From assembly GCA_030637025.1 (NCBI GenBank), contig DAOVVV010000003.1, forward strand, positions 1-64,000: 64,000 nt of DNA. The letters are read 5' to 3'. A model generated the notes under the pieces. That model searched no databases. It was given only the letters and a program-made list of their open reading frames with translations, and was not told where the DNA came from. The position numbers and the translations under genes are program-made. The stretch is from JAGLHV01 sp023143305 [NCBI: Clostridia bacterium] (lineage in GTDB: Bacteria > CBDUZB01 > JAGLHV01). Shown in pieces: positions 35,888 to 44,763 of the stretch; within the stretch, counting starts at the first letter, position 1; every line of letters starts with the position of its first letter.

Positions 35888-36856
35888 TTAATATTTATAA
35901 TTCTTTTCTAATATTTCCAATATCTCTTTGAAATCATCAGATAACGGCGCTGTAATTTTCATTCTTTTTTTCCGTTCGGGATGTAAAAATTCCAATTCGC
36001 ATGCATGTAATAATTGCCTTTTTACCTTTTTTTCTCCCACGTTCCATTTTGTAGAATATTCCCTGTCTCCTAATATTGGATAACCTATATAAGCAAAATG
36101 AACCCTAATCTGATGCGTACGCCCTGTTTTAGGCTTAACTTCCAATAAAGTAAAACACTTAAAGCGTTTTAATACTTTAAACCGGGTAATTGCTTCTTTA
36201 TTTACCGGAGCACCTACTGCCATTTTTTTTCTTTCATGTGCCGCCCTTCCTATCGGAGCAATAATTTCTCCTTTTTTATCTTTTAGTTCCCCTGCAACTA
36301 ACGCCCAATAAGTTTTTTTAACTTTTCTTTCTTGAAATTGTTTGGCCAAAAAAAATTGGGCTGTTTTTGTTTTGGCTACCAATATTAATCCTGAAGTATC
36401 CTTGTCTAAACGATGAACAATTCCCGGCCGATTATCCTCAAAAACAACAAATTCTTTCCATGAAGAAGATTTTTTTTTATCTTTAGCTAAAGAATCCCTG
36501 GCATAATATAAAAGAGCATTGACTAACGTTCCATCTCTATGGCCACATGCCGGATGAACAACCATCCCTGCCGGTTTATTTAAACCAATTATATCTTTAT
36601 CCTCATATATTATATCCAGAGAAATATTTTGCGCTTCGATATTTTCATTTTTCTCCGGTAAAAAATTGACTTCTATAATCTCTTCTCTTTTTACTAAATA
36701 ATTAGCTTTCGGAAAAACCTCTCCTATCTTTACTTTTTGTTCCCGAATTAATTTCTGGAAATAATTCCGGGAATAATCAGGAAAATAATCAGACAGATAA
36801 ACATCCAACCTGATTTTTTCTTTAAGACTTATAACTTTAACTATTTTAGAGGACAT
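35888..36856 (-). CDS. rluD: RluD-family 23S rRNA pseudouridine synthase
   Basis: A 322-residue enzyme with an N-terminal S4 RNA-binding domain (about 12-75) and an RluA-family catalytic domain. The domain carries HRLDKDTSGLILVAKT, where the Asp is the catalytic residue, and RTHQIRVHFAYIGYPILGD. RluD-type enzymes modify helix 69 of 23S rRNA; RluC or RluA specificity cannot be excluded. It follows lgt by 2 bp, and the lspA-lgt-rluD string supports the RluD call. Confidence 0.9.
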   Translation of the reverse strand: MSSKIVKVISLKEKIRLDVYLSDYFPDYSRNYFQKLIREQKVKIGEVFPKANYLVKREEIIEVNFLPEKNENIEAQNISLDIIYEDKDIIGLNKPAGMVVHPACGHRDGTLVNALLYYARDSLAKDKKKSSSWKEFVVFEDNRPGIVHRLDKDTSGLILVAKTKTAQFFLAKQFQERKVKKTYWALVAGELKDKKGEIIAPIGRAAHERKKMAVGAPVNKEAITRFKVLKRFKCFTLLEVKPKTGRTHQIRVHFAYIGYPILGDREYSTKWNVGEKKVKRQLLHACELEFLHPERKKRMKITAPLSDDFKEILEILEKNYKY

Positions 36857-36858
36857 TT

Positions 36859-37635
36859 TTAACCTATTATTTTTTCTATTTTTTGGTTATTCTTAAGTTT
36901 ATAATGAACTATCAGCCCCAAACACAAAAAAAGAACAGCTATCATTTGAAAAACAGAAAAACCAAATAACATCGGCCCTCTTTCATCACCCCTGAAAAAT
37001 TCTATAAAAAACCGGAAAAAAGCATAACTAATAATATAAAATAAAAATATTTGTCCTTTATAATGTTTATGCTTTTCTATTTGTAATAAAAAAAGGAAAA
37101 TAATAAAGTTACCTACAGAAGAATATAGCTGTACCGGATGCATTCTAATGCCTAAAGGAGCCAAACTATAAGGATTGCTAAATGTTATTCCCAAGCACGA
37201 AGAAGAAACTTTGCCATAACAGCATCCGGCAAAAAAACAACCTATCCTTCCGATACTATGTCCTAAAGCAATCACCGGTGCATATAAATCCGCTATTCTC
37301 CCTAAATTAAGCCTTTTCTTAAATATAAAAATAATGACACCTAAAACAGCAGCCACAAATCCACCATAAAAAACCAATCCACCCTTCCAGATTTTAAAAA
37401 TTTCCACAGGATTATAAATATAAAAAGAAAAATTTATTAACCCCTCTAAAATCCTCGCTCCGATAATACCGGAAATTAAAATAATTAAACTTAAATCATA
37501 AATAATTTCATCTTCTATCCCAACTTTTTTCGCTCTATAAATAACTACTTTTAAACTAATTAAAAAGGCTATGGCCATAAAAAAACCATAGGTATGAATA
37601 GTAAAGAAAGGGGTTTTTAATAATACTGGATACAT
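36859..37635 (-). CDS. lgt: Prolipoprotein diacylglyceryl transferase
   Basis: A 258-residue inner-membrane enzyme with about seven membrane segments. It moves diacylglyceryl from phosphatidylglycerol to the lipobox Cys of prolipoproteins. The Lgt signature is seen in GHSIGRIGCFFAGCCYG, with the essential Arg, followed by HPVQLYSSVGNF. Next to lspA, it supplies the first two steps of lipoprotein maturation, needed for lipoproteins such as the Wza-like exporter. Confidence 0.96.
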   Translation of the reverse strand: MYPVLLKTPFFTIHTYGFFMAIAFLISLKVVIYRAKKVGIEDEIIYDLSLIILISGIIGARILEGLINFSFYIYNPVEIFKIWKGGLVFYGGFVAAVLGVIIFIFKKRLNLGRIADLYAPVIALGHSIGRIGCFFAGCCYGKVSSSCLGITFSNPYSLAPLGIRMHPVQLYSSVGNFIIFLFLLQIEKHKHYKGQIFLFYIISYAFFRFFIEFFRGDERGPMLFGFSVFQMIAVLFLCLGLIVHYKLKNNQKIEKIIG

Positions 37636-37649
37636 TTTTGCTCCTTAAA

Positions 37650-38096
37650 CTAAAAAACCGGTTTAAATTTTTTTCCTAAAATTGTAAATAAAAAAATGAT
37701 AGAAATTCCTATACAAATAAAAGTATCAGCAAAATTAAAAATAGGCCAGATGCGGAAATCAAAAAAATCAACTACTTCCCCTCTGAATATACGGTCAAAA
37801 AGATTACCTAAAATACCTCCTAAAATAAAACCCAGGGGTAACCTTAAAAAAAATTCTTCTTTATTTAATTTTTTGTATAGCCCAACAACCATTATTATTC
37901 CTACAAAAGAAATTAGAATAAAAATAAAATTTCCTTGCGGAAAAATACCAAAAGCAGCTCCTCTATTTACAATATAGGTGAAATGAAAAACATTTTTTAT
38001 TATGGGTATGGATTGCCCCATATCCATCTTATTAACCACCAATAATTTAGTGGCCATATCTAAAAAAAAGACAGCTAAGGCAACCAGATAAAACAT
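37650..38096 (-). CDS. lspA: Lipoprotein signal peptidase (signal peptidase II)
   Basis: A 148-residue inner-membrane aspartyl protease with four membrane segments. The catalytic Asp pair lies in GEVVDFFDF and FNFADTF, with NRGAAFG earlier. I start at the ATG at 38094-38096 (MFYLVALAVFFLDMATK), because LspA proteins usually have about a dozen residues before that Asp. The frame stays open to an ATG at 38163-38165 (MWAMGCLC), giving 171 residues. Neither start has a good ribosome site; GAGGGG lies 14 nt before the chosen one. It lies 14 bp before lgt. Confidence 0.9.
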   Translation of the reverse strand: MFYLVALAVFFLDMATKLLVVNKMDMGQSIPIIKNVFHFTYIVNRGAAFGIFPQGNFIFILISFVGIIMVVGLYKKLNKEEFFLRLPLGFILGGILGNLFDRIFRGEVVDFFDFRIWPIFNFADTFICIGISIIFLFTILGKKFKPVF

Positions 38097-38222
38097 GATT
38101 AATATACTATCCCCTCTATATTTTTTATTGTAAACATAAATACATAAACAGCCCATAGCCCACATTATGAATTAAAAATGTCTTGTACTAAAATAGTTGA
38201 CACTTTTTTATATCCTTTAAAA

Positions 38223-38384
38223 TTAAAGGTAAAATGTGTTTTGAACGACTTAGCAAATTTTAACAAAAACATGCGCAAAAAAAATGAGCCTGTTTGAACA
38301 AAGCGAGTTGCTCATTTTTAACCTGTTTTTGTGTGCCCGAAGGGTAAAATTATGCGTTTAGAGAAAAACACATTTTAGCTTTAA
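38223..38384. repeat. 162-bp imperfect palindrome with terminal inverted repeats
   Basis: Ends TTAAAGGTAAAATGTGTTTT (38223-38242) and AAAACACATTTTAGCTTTAA (38365-38384) are inverted repeats with one mismatch. Inside, CAAAAACA pairs with TGTTTTTG and AAAAATGAGC with GCTCATTTTT, so most of the element could fold back. The left block TTGAACGACTTAGCAAATTT and right block GTGCCCGAAGGGTAAAATTA recur at 63033-63320. No protein is encoded. It looks like a MITE-like or REP-like element in the gap between ileS and lspA. Confidence 0.75.
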
Positions 38385-38393
38385 TAAACACCC

Positions 38394-41207
38394 TTATGCA
38401 TTGCAGAGCATATTTTTCACCACTGTTACACATCGATGACACAACTGGGAATGTTCACTGTCTTCCCCCACCCTTTCGCTATAATTCCAGCAACGCACAC
38501 ATTTCTCTCCTACAGCAAAGGAAACTTTTATTTTTAAAAGCGGCAAATCCTCATCCTTATAGGCATCAGACGGACCCTCACTATCAAAAAAATCTACCTG
38601 AGAAACAATAAAAACTGTTGCCCAGATATTTTTATTTTCCTGTAAAAATTGATACCAATCCACAGCAGTAGTATAGATTTCTATTTTGGCTTCTAAAGAA
38701 TTACCGATTATTTTTCCGGTACGTGCTTTTTCCAGTGCCCTGGTCACAATACTTTTAACCTTCAATATTTTTGCCCATTTTTCATCTAAATCATCATTTT
38801 TCCACAAGTTGTTTTCCCGGGGAAAATCTGAAAGAAAAACACTCTTTTCTTTTTTGGATAAAAATTGCCAGACTTCTTCACAAGTATGAGAAAGTATCGG
38901 AGCCAACAATTTCACTATACTCAACAAAATTTCAGACATTACCGTTTGTGCAGATCTTCTTTGCTTAGAATCTACCTGAAAAGTATATAACCTGTCTTTT
39001 AAAACATCCAAATAAAACGAAGAAAGCTGCACGGCACAAAAATTATGAATTAATTTATAGACCCGATGAAATTGATAATTATTATATCCATAAATCACTT
39101 CTTCAATCAGTTTTTGTAATTTGTGCAATGCCCATTTATCTATCTCTTCTAATTGCTCATAAGAAACTTTCTGTTCAAAATTAAAATCGTTAAGATTGGA
39201 CAACAAATAACGTATAGTATTACGTATGCGGCGATATGTATCTATCGATTGATTAATAATTTCTCCGGAAAGACGTATATCTTCTGCATAATTTTCCGAA
39301 GAAACCCAAAGCCTCAGGATATCCGCTCCATAATCCTTAATTATTTCCTGAGGGGCAATAACATTTCCTAAAGATTTACTCATTTTCTTCCCTTCTCCGT
39401 CTACTATAAATCCGTGAGTTAAAACAGAACCAAAAGGTGCTTTTCCATTTAAAGCACAGGAAATAAGCAAAGAAACCTGAAACCATCCTCTGTGCTGGTC
39501 TGACCCTTCCAGGTATAAATCAGCAGGCCAGGAAAGAAAATCCCTCATCTTCAATACCGCTTCACTACTTACTGCAGAATCAAACCATACATCTAATATA
39601 TCTTCTTCTTTTTTAAATACCCCTTTTCCACATTTTAAACAACGAATATCTGAAGATAAAATTTCTTCCGGTTTCCGGATAAACCAGCTGTCGGACCCTT
39701 CTTTACTAAATAATTCCCCTACTGCCTCTATTGCTTCTTCATTTAATAAGGGCTCATTACACTCCCGGCAATAAAAAATAGGTAAAGGAATCCCCCAATA
39801 ACGCTGCCGGGAAAGACACCAGTCAGGACGGTTTTCCACCATTGCTTTTATTCTCTTTTCCCCTGCGGAAGGGATCCAGTTTACTTTTGTGCTTTCTGCA
39901 ACGGCAACAGAGCGTAAATCATTTTTATCTATCTTCATAAACCATTGGTCGGTAGAACGGAAAATAACCGGTTTCTTACAACGCCAGCAATGAGGATAAG
40001 AATGCTCAATCTCCCGGGTATAAAGAAGATTTCCTGATTCTTTAATTTTTTCAATGATTTTAGAATTACAATCCCATACATTCTGCCCTGAAAATAACTC
40101 TACTTCTTTAGTAAATCTTCCTTTTTCATCCACCGGGGAATAAATCGGTAAATTATATCTTAAGCCTGCCGCATAATCTTCCTGGCCGTGTCCGGGAGCT
40201 ATATGAACAACACCCGTTCCCTCCTCTATACTTACAAAATCACCCAATATTCCTACGGATATCTTTTCTAAAAAAGGATGTTTACATTTTATTCCACTCA
40301 GTTCTCTTCCTTTTAAAATCTTTACAACCTTATATTCTTCAATTCCTATCTTGTCCTTAAGCGCGGGTAATAAATCCTTAGCGATAATTAACAGTTCTTC
40401 TTTATCGGAAGAAAACTTACAATAAGTTAAAGCATAATCAAATTCAGGATGAAAACATAATGCCTGATTAGCCGGTAAAGTCCAGGGAGTAGTTGTCCAG
40501 ACTAAAACCGAGGGTAAAGAAGTAAATTTTTCTTTACCCAGCAAAGAAATACTTTCTTCTTTTAAATCAAATTTTACATAAATAGAAGGAGAGGAATGAT
40601 CCATGTATTCTACTTCTGCCTCAGCTAAAGCAGTTTCACAACTAATACACCAGTAAACAGGTTTTACCCCCCTGTAAATATATCCTTTTTTTACTAATTC
40701 TTTAAAAACTTTTATCGTTTTAGCTTCATAGTTAGGATTAATAGTTAAATAAGGATTTTCCCAATCAGCAAATATTCCTAATCTCTTAAATTCTTCTTTT
40801 TGAACTTTAACAAACTTTAGAGCATATTGAGCTGCTTTTCGGCGAAACTTCACTCTTTCTATTTCATTTTTATTTATGCCTAATTTTTTAAACAACTGAA
40901 ATTCAATAGGTAAACCATGACAATCCCATCCCGGAACAAAAGGAACACTAAAATCAGACATAGATTTATACTTAACAATAATATCTTTCAGTATTTTATT
41001 TAAAGCATGTCCCATATGAATATTCCCGTTAGCATAAGGAGGACCGTCATGGAGAATGAATTTCTTTTTATTCATATTCTTTTTTTGAATTAAATCATAT
41101 AATTTAAGTTCACTCCATACTTTTTGTATTTGTATCTCCTTTTGAGGTAAATTAGCTTTCATCGGGAATTTAGTCTTAGGCAAATTCAATGTCTTATTGT
41201 ATTCCAT
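38394..41207 (-). CDS. ileS: Isoleucyl-tRNA synthetase
   Basis: A 937-residue class I synthetase for tRNA-Ile. The HIGH-type signature HMGH is at 64-67 (GNIHMGHALN), a large editing domain occupies the middle (VWTTTPWTLPANQAL), and GKKMSKSLGNV is the KMSKS loop. A C-terminal zinc site ends the protein (CVRCWNYSERVG and CHRC). The start has a strong CCGGAGG site. The 154-bp upstream gap is too short for a T-box leader and shows none of its elements. Gene order with lspA and lgt is common in bacteria. Confidence 0.98.
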   Translation of the reverse strand: MEYNKTLNLPKTKFPMKANLPQKEIQIQKVWSELKLYDLIQKKNMNKKKFILHDGPPYANGNIHMGHALNKILKDIIVKYKSMSDFSVPFVPGWDCHGLPIEFQLFKKLGINKNEIERVKFRRKAAQYALKFVKVQKEEFKRLGIFADWENPYLTINPNYEAKTIKVFKELVKKGYIYRGVKPVYWCISCETALAEAEVEYMDHSSPSIYVKFDLKEESISLLGKEKFTSLPSVLVWTTTPWTLPANQALCFHPEFDYALTYCKFSSDKEELLIIAKDLLPALKDKIGIEEYKVVKILKGRELSGIKCKHPFLEKISVGILGDFVSIEEGTGVVHIAPGHGQEDYAAGLRYNLPIYSPVDEKGRFTKEVELFSGQNVWDCNSKIIEKIKESGNLLYTREIEHSYPHCWRCKKPVIFRSTDQWFMKIDKNDLRSVAVAESTKVNWIPSAGEKRIKAMVENRPDWCLSRQRYWGIPLPIFYCRECNEPLLNEEAIEAVGELFSKEGSDSWFIRKPEEILSSDIRCLKCGKGVFKKEEDILDVWFDSAVSSEAVLKMRDFLSWPADLYLEGSDQHRGWFQVSLLISCALNGKAPFGSVLTHGFIVDGEGKKMSKSLGNVIAPQEIIKDYGADILRLWVSSENYAEDIRLSGEIINQSIDTYRRIRNTIRYLLSNLNDFNFEQKVSYEQLEEIDKWALHKLQKLIEEVIYGYNNYQFHRVYKLIHNFCAVQLSSFYLDVLKDRLYTFQVDSKQRRSAQTVMSEILLSIVKLLAPILSHTCEEVWQFLSKKEKSVFLSDFPRENNLWKNDDLDEKWAKILKVKSIVTRALEKARTGKIIGNSLEAKIEIYTTAVDWYQFLQENKNIWATVFIVSQVDFFDSEGPSDAYKDEDLPLLKIKVSFAVGEKCVRCWNYSERVGEDSEHSQLCHRCVTVVKNMLCNA

Positions 41208-41361
41208 CTTTCCTCCGGTTTAAAATTATCCAATAAATTTTATTTATCTTTTATAACTGTGTTATCCTCAAAAATAGCCAACACTTTCTTTTTATATTAT
41301 CTAAAAGGGAAAGCAATAAAAAACCACATTCCCATTCATTCACAATTATAAATACAGCTTT

Positions 41362-41631
41362 TTATCCAATCATCCATCTTTTCACCAAACAAAATAAACC
41401 TATTAAAACAAAAACAGTAGTCACGGATAAAGTAACTTCTCCTTTAATAGGTAAAAAAAGCCTGGCCTTTTTTAAAATAAAATCAGTTAATTCTTTAATG
41501 GCCGTTCCCATGGGTATTGTTCCAATTTCTTTCTTTTTTACATGAACAAATATTTTAATTAATAAAACCGCCGTAAAAAGAACTATCACACTGTTAACCA
41601 AATATCCAACAAATCTTAATAAAAAATCCAT
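41362..41631 (-). CDS. YggT-family-like small membrane protein
   Basis: An 89-residue protein with hydrophobic segments at about 5-27 and 66-85 and a basic stretch between, which is the YggT layout. A weak match to the YggT P-x-G-x-x-x-LS core is seen in PIKGEVTLSV. It lies 18 bp after proC and upstream of ileS, matching the common proC-yggT-ileS order. Sequence match alone would be weak. Members are linked to envelope or osmotic functions, but their molecular role is not settled. Confidence 0.6.
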   Translation of the reverse strand: MDFLLRFVGYLVNSVIVLFTAVLLIKIFVHVKKKEIGTIPMGTAIKELTDFILKKARLFLPIKGEVTLSVTTVFVLIGLFCLVKRWMIG

Positions 41632-41649
41632 TTCCCCTTCCCCCTTTAT

Positions 41650-42489
41650 TTATTTTATAGAGAGCTCCTCCGCTCTCTTTTTTGCTTTTTTTATTGCTTC
41701 TACTAAAATACCCGCAAAATATTTTTCTTCCAAATAGTCTAAAGCCTGCTGAGTAGTACCACCCGGAGAAGTTACCCGTTCCCGCAATTGGTCCGGAGAT
41801 ATTTTAGTTTCATTTACCATGTTTATCGCCCCTAAAATAGTTTGCTCTGATAGAATTTGCGACATTTCTTCCGGCAATTTCATTTCTTTTCCTGCTCTAA
41901 TTAAAATCTCCAATAAATAAAAAAGGTAAGCAGGTCCGCTTCCGGATAAAGCCGTTACCGCATCCATCTCTTTTTCCTGGCATTTTAGTACTTTTCCAAC
42001 ACATCCGAAAATTTCTTCTGTTATTTTTTCGTGATTTATCCGGGAATATTTACCCGAGCAAAAAGCAGACATTCCCTGTCTGACTAAAACTGCGATATTA
42101 GGCATCACTCTAATTAAAGGAACTTGGTCATTTATTTGTTTTTCAATATAAACAGTAGTAGCCCCGGCAACAATAGAAATAACCAATTGATGCGGTAATA
42201 ATTGCTTGCCTATTTCGTTTAAAACTTCCTCTAACATCTGTGGTTTAATCGAAAGAACAATAAAATCCACCTTTTCCACAGCATCCCGGTTATTTAAAAA
42301 GGTATTTATTCCTGTCTCTTTTTTAATATATTCCAGTCTTTCTTTTTTTATATCCGTGGCTATAATCTGCTGTTTATCCATTAATTTAGCCTTTAGGATA
42401 CCTTTAATTAACGCTTCCGCCATATTCCCTGCGCCAATAAAAACAATTTTCTTATTATCAAAAATACTTGTTTCTGCTTTTGCTTTCAT
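41650..42489 (-). CDS. proC: Pyrroline-5-carboxylate reductase
   Basis: A 279-residue NAD(P)H-dependent enzyme for the last step of proline synthesis. The Rossmann motif IGAGNMAEALIKG is at about 18-30. The C-terminal signature runs ALSGSGPAYLFYLLE and VTSPGGTTQQALDYLE. A short N-terminal extension precedes the Rossmann fold. Length is normal. Confidence 0.96.
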   Translation of the reverse strand: MKAKAETSIFDNKKIVFIGAGNMAEALIKGILKAKLMDKQQIIATDIKKERLEYIKKETGINTFLNNRDAVEKVDFIVLSIKPQMLEEVLNEIGKQLLPHQLVISIVAGATTVYIEKQINDQVPLIRVMPNIAVLVRQGMSAFCSGKYSRINHEKITEEIFGCVGKVLKCQEKEMDAVTALSGSGPAYLFYLLEILIRAGKEMKLPEEMSQILSEQTILGAINMVNETKISPDQLRERVTSPGGTTQQALDYLEEKYFAGILVEAIKKAKKRAEELSIK

Positions 42490-42596
42490 TTTCTAAAACC
42501 TTTCCTATTTGTTTTTATTCTATTGGTTACCTGATTCTACATGATTTACAAAAATTGAAATTTTTATTCAACAAAGTACTGTTCTTAAGTTTTTTC

Positions 42597-42625
42597 TTGC
42601 ATTTTTTCTGTCAATATGCTATATT
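42597..42625 (+). promoter_or_regulatory. Sigma70-type promoter of rpmB
   Basis: TTGCAT (42597-42602), a 17-bp spacer and TATATT (42620-42625), 33 bp before the rpmB start codon, with AAAGGAG at about 42646-42652. Spacing and match are good for the main sigma factor. Confidence 0.65.
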
Positions 42626-42658
42626 TTATCACATTTATATTATCTAAAGGAGAAAAAA

Positions 42659-42850
42659 ATGTCTTTTCAATGTACAATTTGTCACAAAAAATCAATGAGC
42701 GGAAACGCAATCAGCCATTCAAAAAGGCACACTAAACGAAAATTCAAACCAAACTTACAAAAAATCAATATATTAGTTTCCGGTAGAAAACAAAAAGTTT
42801 ATGTCTGCACCCAGTGTATCCAGGCCGGAAAAATAACCAAAGCCGGTTAA
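42659..42850 (+). CDS. rpmB: Ribosomal protein bL28
   Basis: A 63-residue large-subunit ribosomal protein. The zinc-ribbon form is shown by C5/C8 (CTICHK) and C50/C53 (CTQC). The middle has the bL28 pattern SGNAISHSKRHTKRKFKPNL. It is transcribed alone on the plus strand, away from proC. Its stop region overlaps by 4 bp with the stop of the convergent outer-membrane protein gene. The Cys-containing form is usually the zinc-dependent paralogue type; no second copy is seen here. Confidence 0.96.
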   Translation: MSFQCTICHKKSMSGNAISHSKRHTKRKFKPNLQKINILVSGRKQKVYVCTQCIQAGKITKAG

Positions 42851-43893
42851 AAGGGTACGCTTAAAGAACAAAGGAAATTATTTATTACCTCATCGGAAGT
42901 TACCGATAAATGGTATCTCTTCATAGCTAAATCTACTACATATTCTTCTTTCTTAAAACCTATTCCTGCAGTATAAGTTATTTGTCTTGCCTGATTAAGA
43001 TTCTCGCCGTTCATTCCCCCTCGTAAAAAAACGGTATCCATAATTATTTGTTCCAGTCCTACATGATAAATCTTTTTGTCACTTGTCTTTTCATACATTC
43101 TATCCTCATAATCCCAGGAAAAAGTTAATAAATCAGTCATTTTCATAGCAAAACCCATTCTTACCACCAAAGGAAGTTGTTCTGTTTTATAATCATCCCA
43201 AAACATATAACCAGGGAAGTTTTGAAACATTATTCCTCCATGAAAAAATTTCCGTATGACATAAATAAATCCCCAATCAAAACTAAGTCCACTTCCGTCG
43301 GAAATATTCTGTTCCGCTTCACCCCATAAATCATTTACTTTGTTTTTCTCAGATACTGCCATTCGTCCACTAAGATAACTCATATTTATCCCGCCAATTA
43401 AAGATGCACTATAAGACTTGCAAACAGAAAACATATACTGACTTATCTTTACTTCTATATCCTTCCATGTTTCATGCCGGTCACCATCAATAACTTCCTG
43501 GAAATAATTATATTCCGTATAATTAGATAATTCCCTCCAACTAATTGCTCCCTGAGGACTGGCAAAAACTAAATGAGAAAATCTCTTGCCTCTCAATGGT
43601 TCATTGGCTATAACCTCCTCCCATAAGAGACTGCTCTGATAACTAAAATTAAGCATAAAAGAAAGAGAATTACTTTTTAAATTATATAAACCGGCCGGAT
43701 TCCAAAAAGGAGCATCTGCCGTATCAGAAACAGCAACAAAAGCTCCTCCCAGTGCAATCGGCCGTGCCCCGATATCCATCCCATCATAAGCATAATATTG
43801 GGTAGGGGGCTTTTCTTTAGCAAAAACAACCATACTATAACTTTGACTTAAAAAAACCAGCAAACAAAAATTAATTAAAATTTTTTTTCTCAT
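42847..43893 (-). CDS. PorV/UPF0164-like outer-membrane protein
   Basis: A 348-residue protein with a signal peptide (about 1-25) and an early block, GARPIALGGAFVAVSDTADA then PFWNPAGL, typical of PorV/PorQ and UPF0164 proteins. These are FadL-like outer-membrane barrels. The remainder is beta-strand-rich. PorV proteins serve type IX secretion in Bacteroidota, but related barrels occur widely without that system, and no T9SS gene is seen here. Its stop overlaps the rpmB stop convergently; cysE lies 44 bp upstream of the start. Confidence 0.75.
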   Translation of the reverse strand: MRKKILINFCLLVFLSQSYSMVVFAKEKPPTQYYAYDGMDIGARPIALGGAFVAVSDTADAPFWNPAGLYNLKSNSLSFMLNFSYQSSLLWEEVIANEPLRGKRFSHLVFASPQGAISWRELSNYTEYNYFQEVIDGDRHETWKDIEVKISQYMFSVCKSYSASLIGGINMSYLSGRMAVSEKNKVNDLWGEAEQNISDGSGLSFDWGFIYVIRKFFHGGIMFQNFPGYMFWDDYKTEQLPLVVRMGFAMKMTDLLTFSWDYEDRMYEKTSDKKIYHVGLEQIIMDTVFLRGGMNGENLNQARQITYTAGIGFKKEEYVVDLAMKRYHLSVTSDEVINNFLCSLSVPF

Positions 43894-43937
43894 TTATCCC
43901 CCTAATATAATTTTACTTATCGCCAAATTAATAAATT

Positions 43938-44705
43938 TTAATCAGCTAAATATTTATTTTTCTTGTTTTTTTTTTCTTTAGATATTTTTTTACACAAATC
44001 ATCACTAATAAATTCTTTTTCTATCTCCTTTTCCCTCATCTTTAAATATTCATCTATTTTGCAGGTAATTCCTTCCATTGTTTCTATTTTCTCCAATCTT
44101 TTTTCCATTTTATTTAATTCAGCCAGAATTAATTTAACCGCATCTGCGACCGGATCGGGCAATTTTCCATGCTCTAAATCCATTTTAAATTTTTCCTCCC
44201 GTTCTACCACTCTTCCCGGTACACCAATTACTGTCGACTGAGCAGGAACATCTCTGATAACTACCGAACCAGCACCGATTTTTGCCCCTTTCCCCACGGT
44301 TATCGGACCCAAAAGAATTGCCCCGGCACCTACGACAACATTTTCCTTAAGGGTTGGATGCCTTTTTCCTTTTTCTAAAGAGGTTCCTCCTAAAACCACC
44401 CCCTGATAAAGCAAACACCCATCTTCTATCCGGGTAGTCTCTCCTATAACAACACCCATCCCATGATCAATAAAAAATCTTCTGCCGATTTCTGCTCCGG
44501 GGTGAATTTCAATTCCGGTAATAAACCGACTGAAATGAGAAATACAACGAGCTAAACAGGTTATCTTTAACTTGAAAAATAAATGTGCTATCCGATGTAA
44601 CCATAAAGCATGCAACCCCGGATAACATAAAAGAACCTCTAAGTATCCTTTAGCTGCCGGATCCTTAATGAAAACAACCTTTATATCTTCTAACCATTTA
44701 AACAT
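43938..44705 (-). CDS. cysE: Serine O-acetyltransferase
   Basis: A 255-residue left-handed beta-helix acetyltransferase making O-acetylserine for cysteine synthesis. It has an N-terminal helical part (about 1-65) and hexapeptide repeats from [19 protein letters not shown] onward (about 66-170), with the catalytic HGMGVVIGE region. A charged helical tail of about 85 residues ([14 protein letters not shown], ending in Lys-rich [13 protein letters not shown]) replaces the short E. coli-type C-terminus. The C-terminal inhibition signal of the E. coli enzyme is therefore absent. It is followed by the PorV-like gene and does not obviously belong to the lipid A block. Confidence 0.93.
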   Translation of the reverse strand: MFKWLEDIKVVFIKDPAAKGYLEVLLCYPGLHALWLHRIAHLFFKLKITCLARCISHFSRFITGIEIHPGAEIGRRFFIDHGMGVVIGETTRIEDGCLLYQGVVLGGTSLEKGKRHPTLKENVVVGAGAILLGPITVGKGAKIGAGSVVIRDVPAQSTVIGVPGRVVEREEKFKMDLEHGKLPDPVADAVKLILAELNKMEKRLEKIETMEGITCKIDEYLKMREKEIEKEFISDDLCKKISKEKKNKKNKYLAD

Positions 44706-44763
44706 TTTTTATCTTCCTGTTATTTTTTAACGACAAATTTACCTACTATCTTTTAAAGATAAA

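Noticed and set aside
41208-41361. T-box leader upstream of ileS
   Set aside because: The gap is only 154 bp and shows neither the conserved T-box sequence nor a terminator hairpin.
42847-43893. PorV-like protein as evidence for type IX secretion
   Set aside because: PorV/UPF0164-like barrels occur without T9SS, and no gld, spr or por machinery gene is present in the window.
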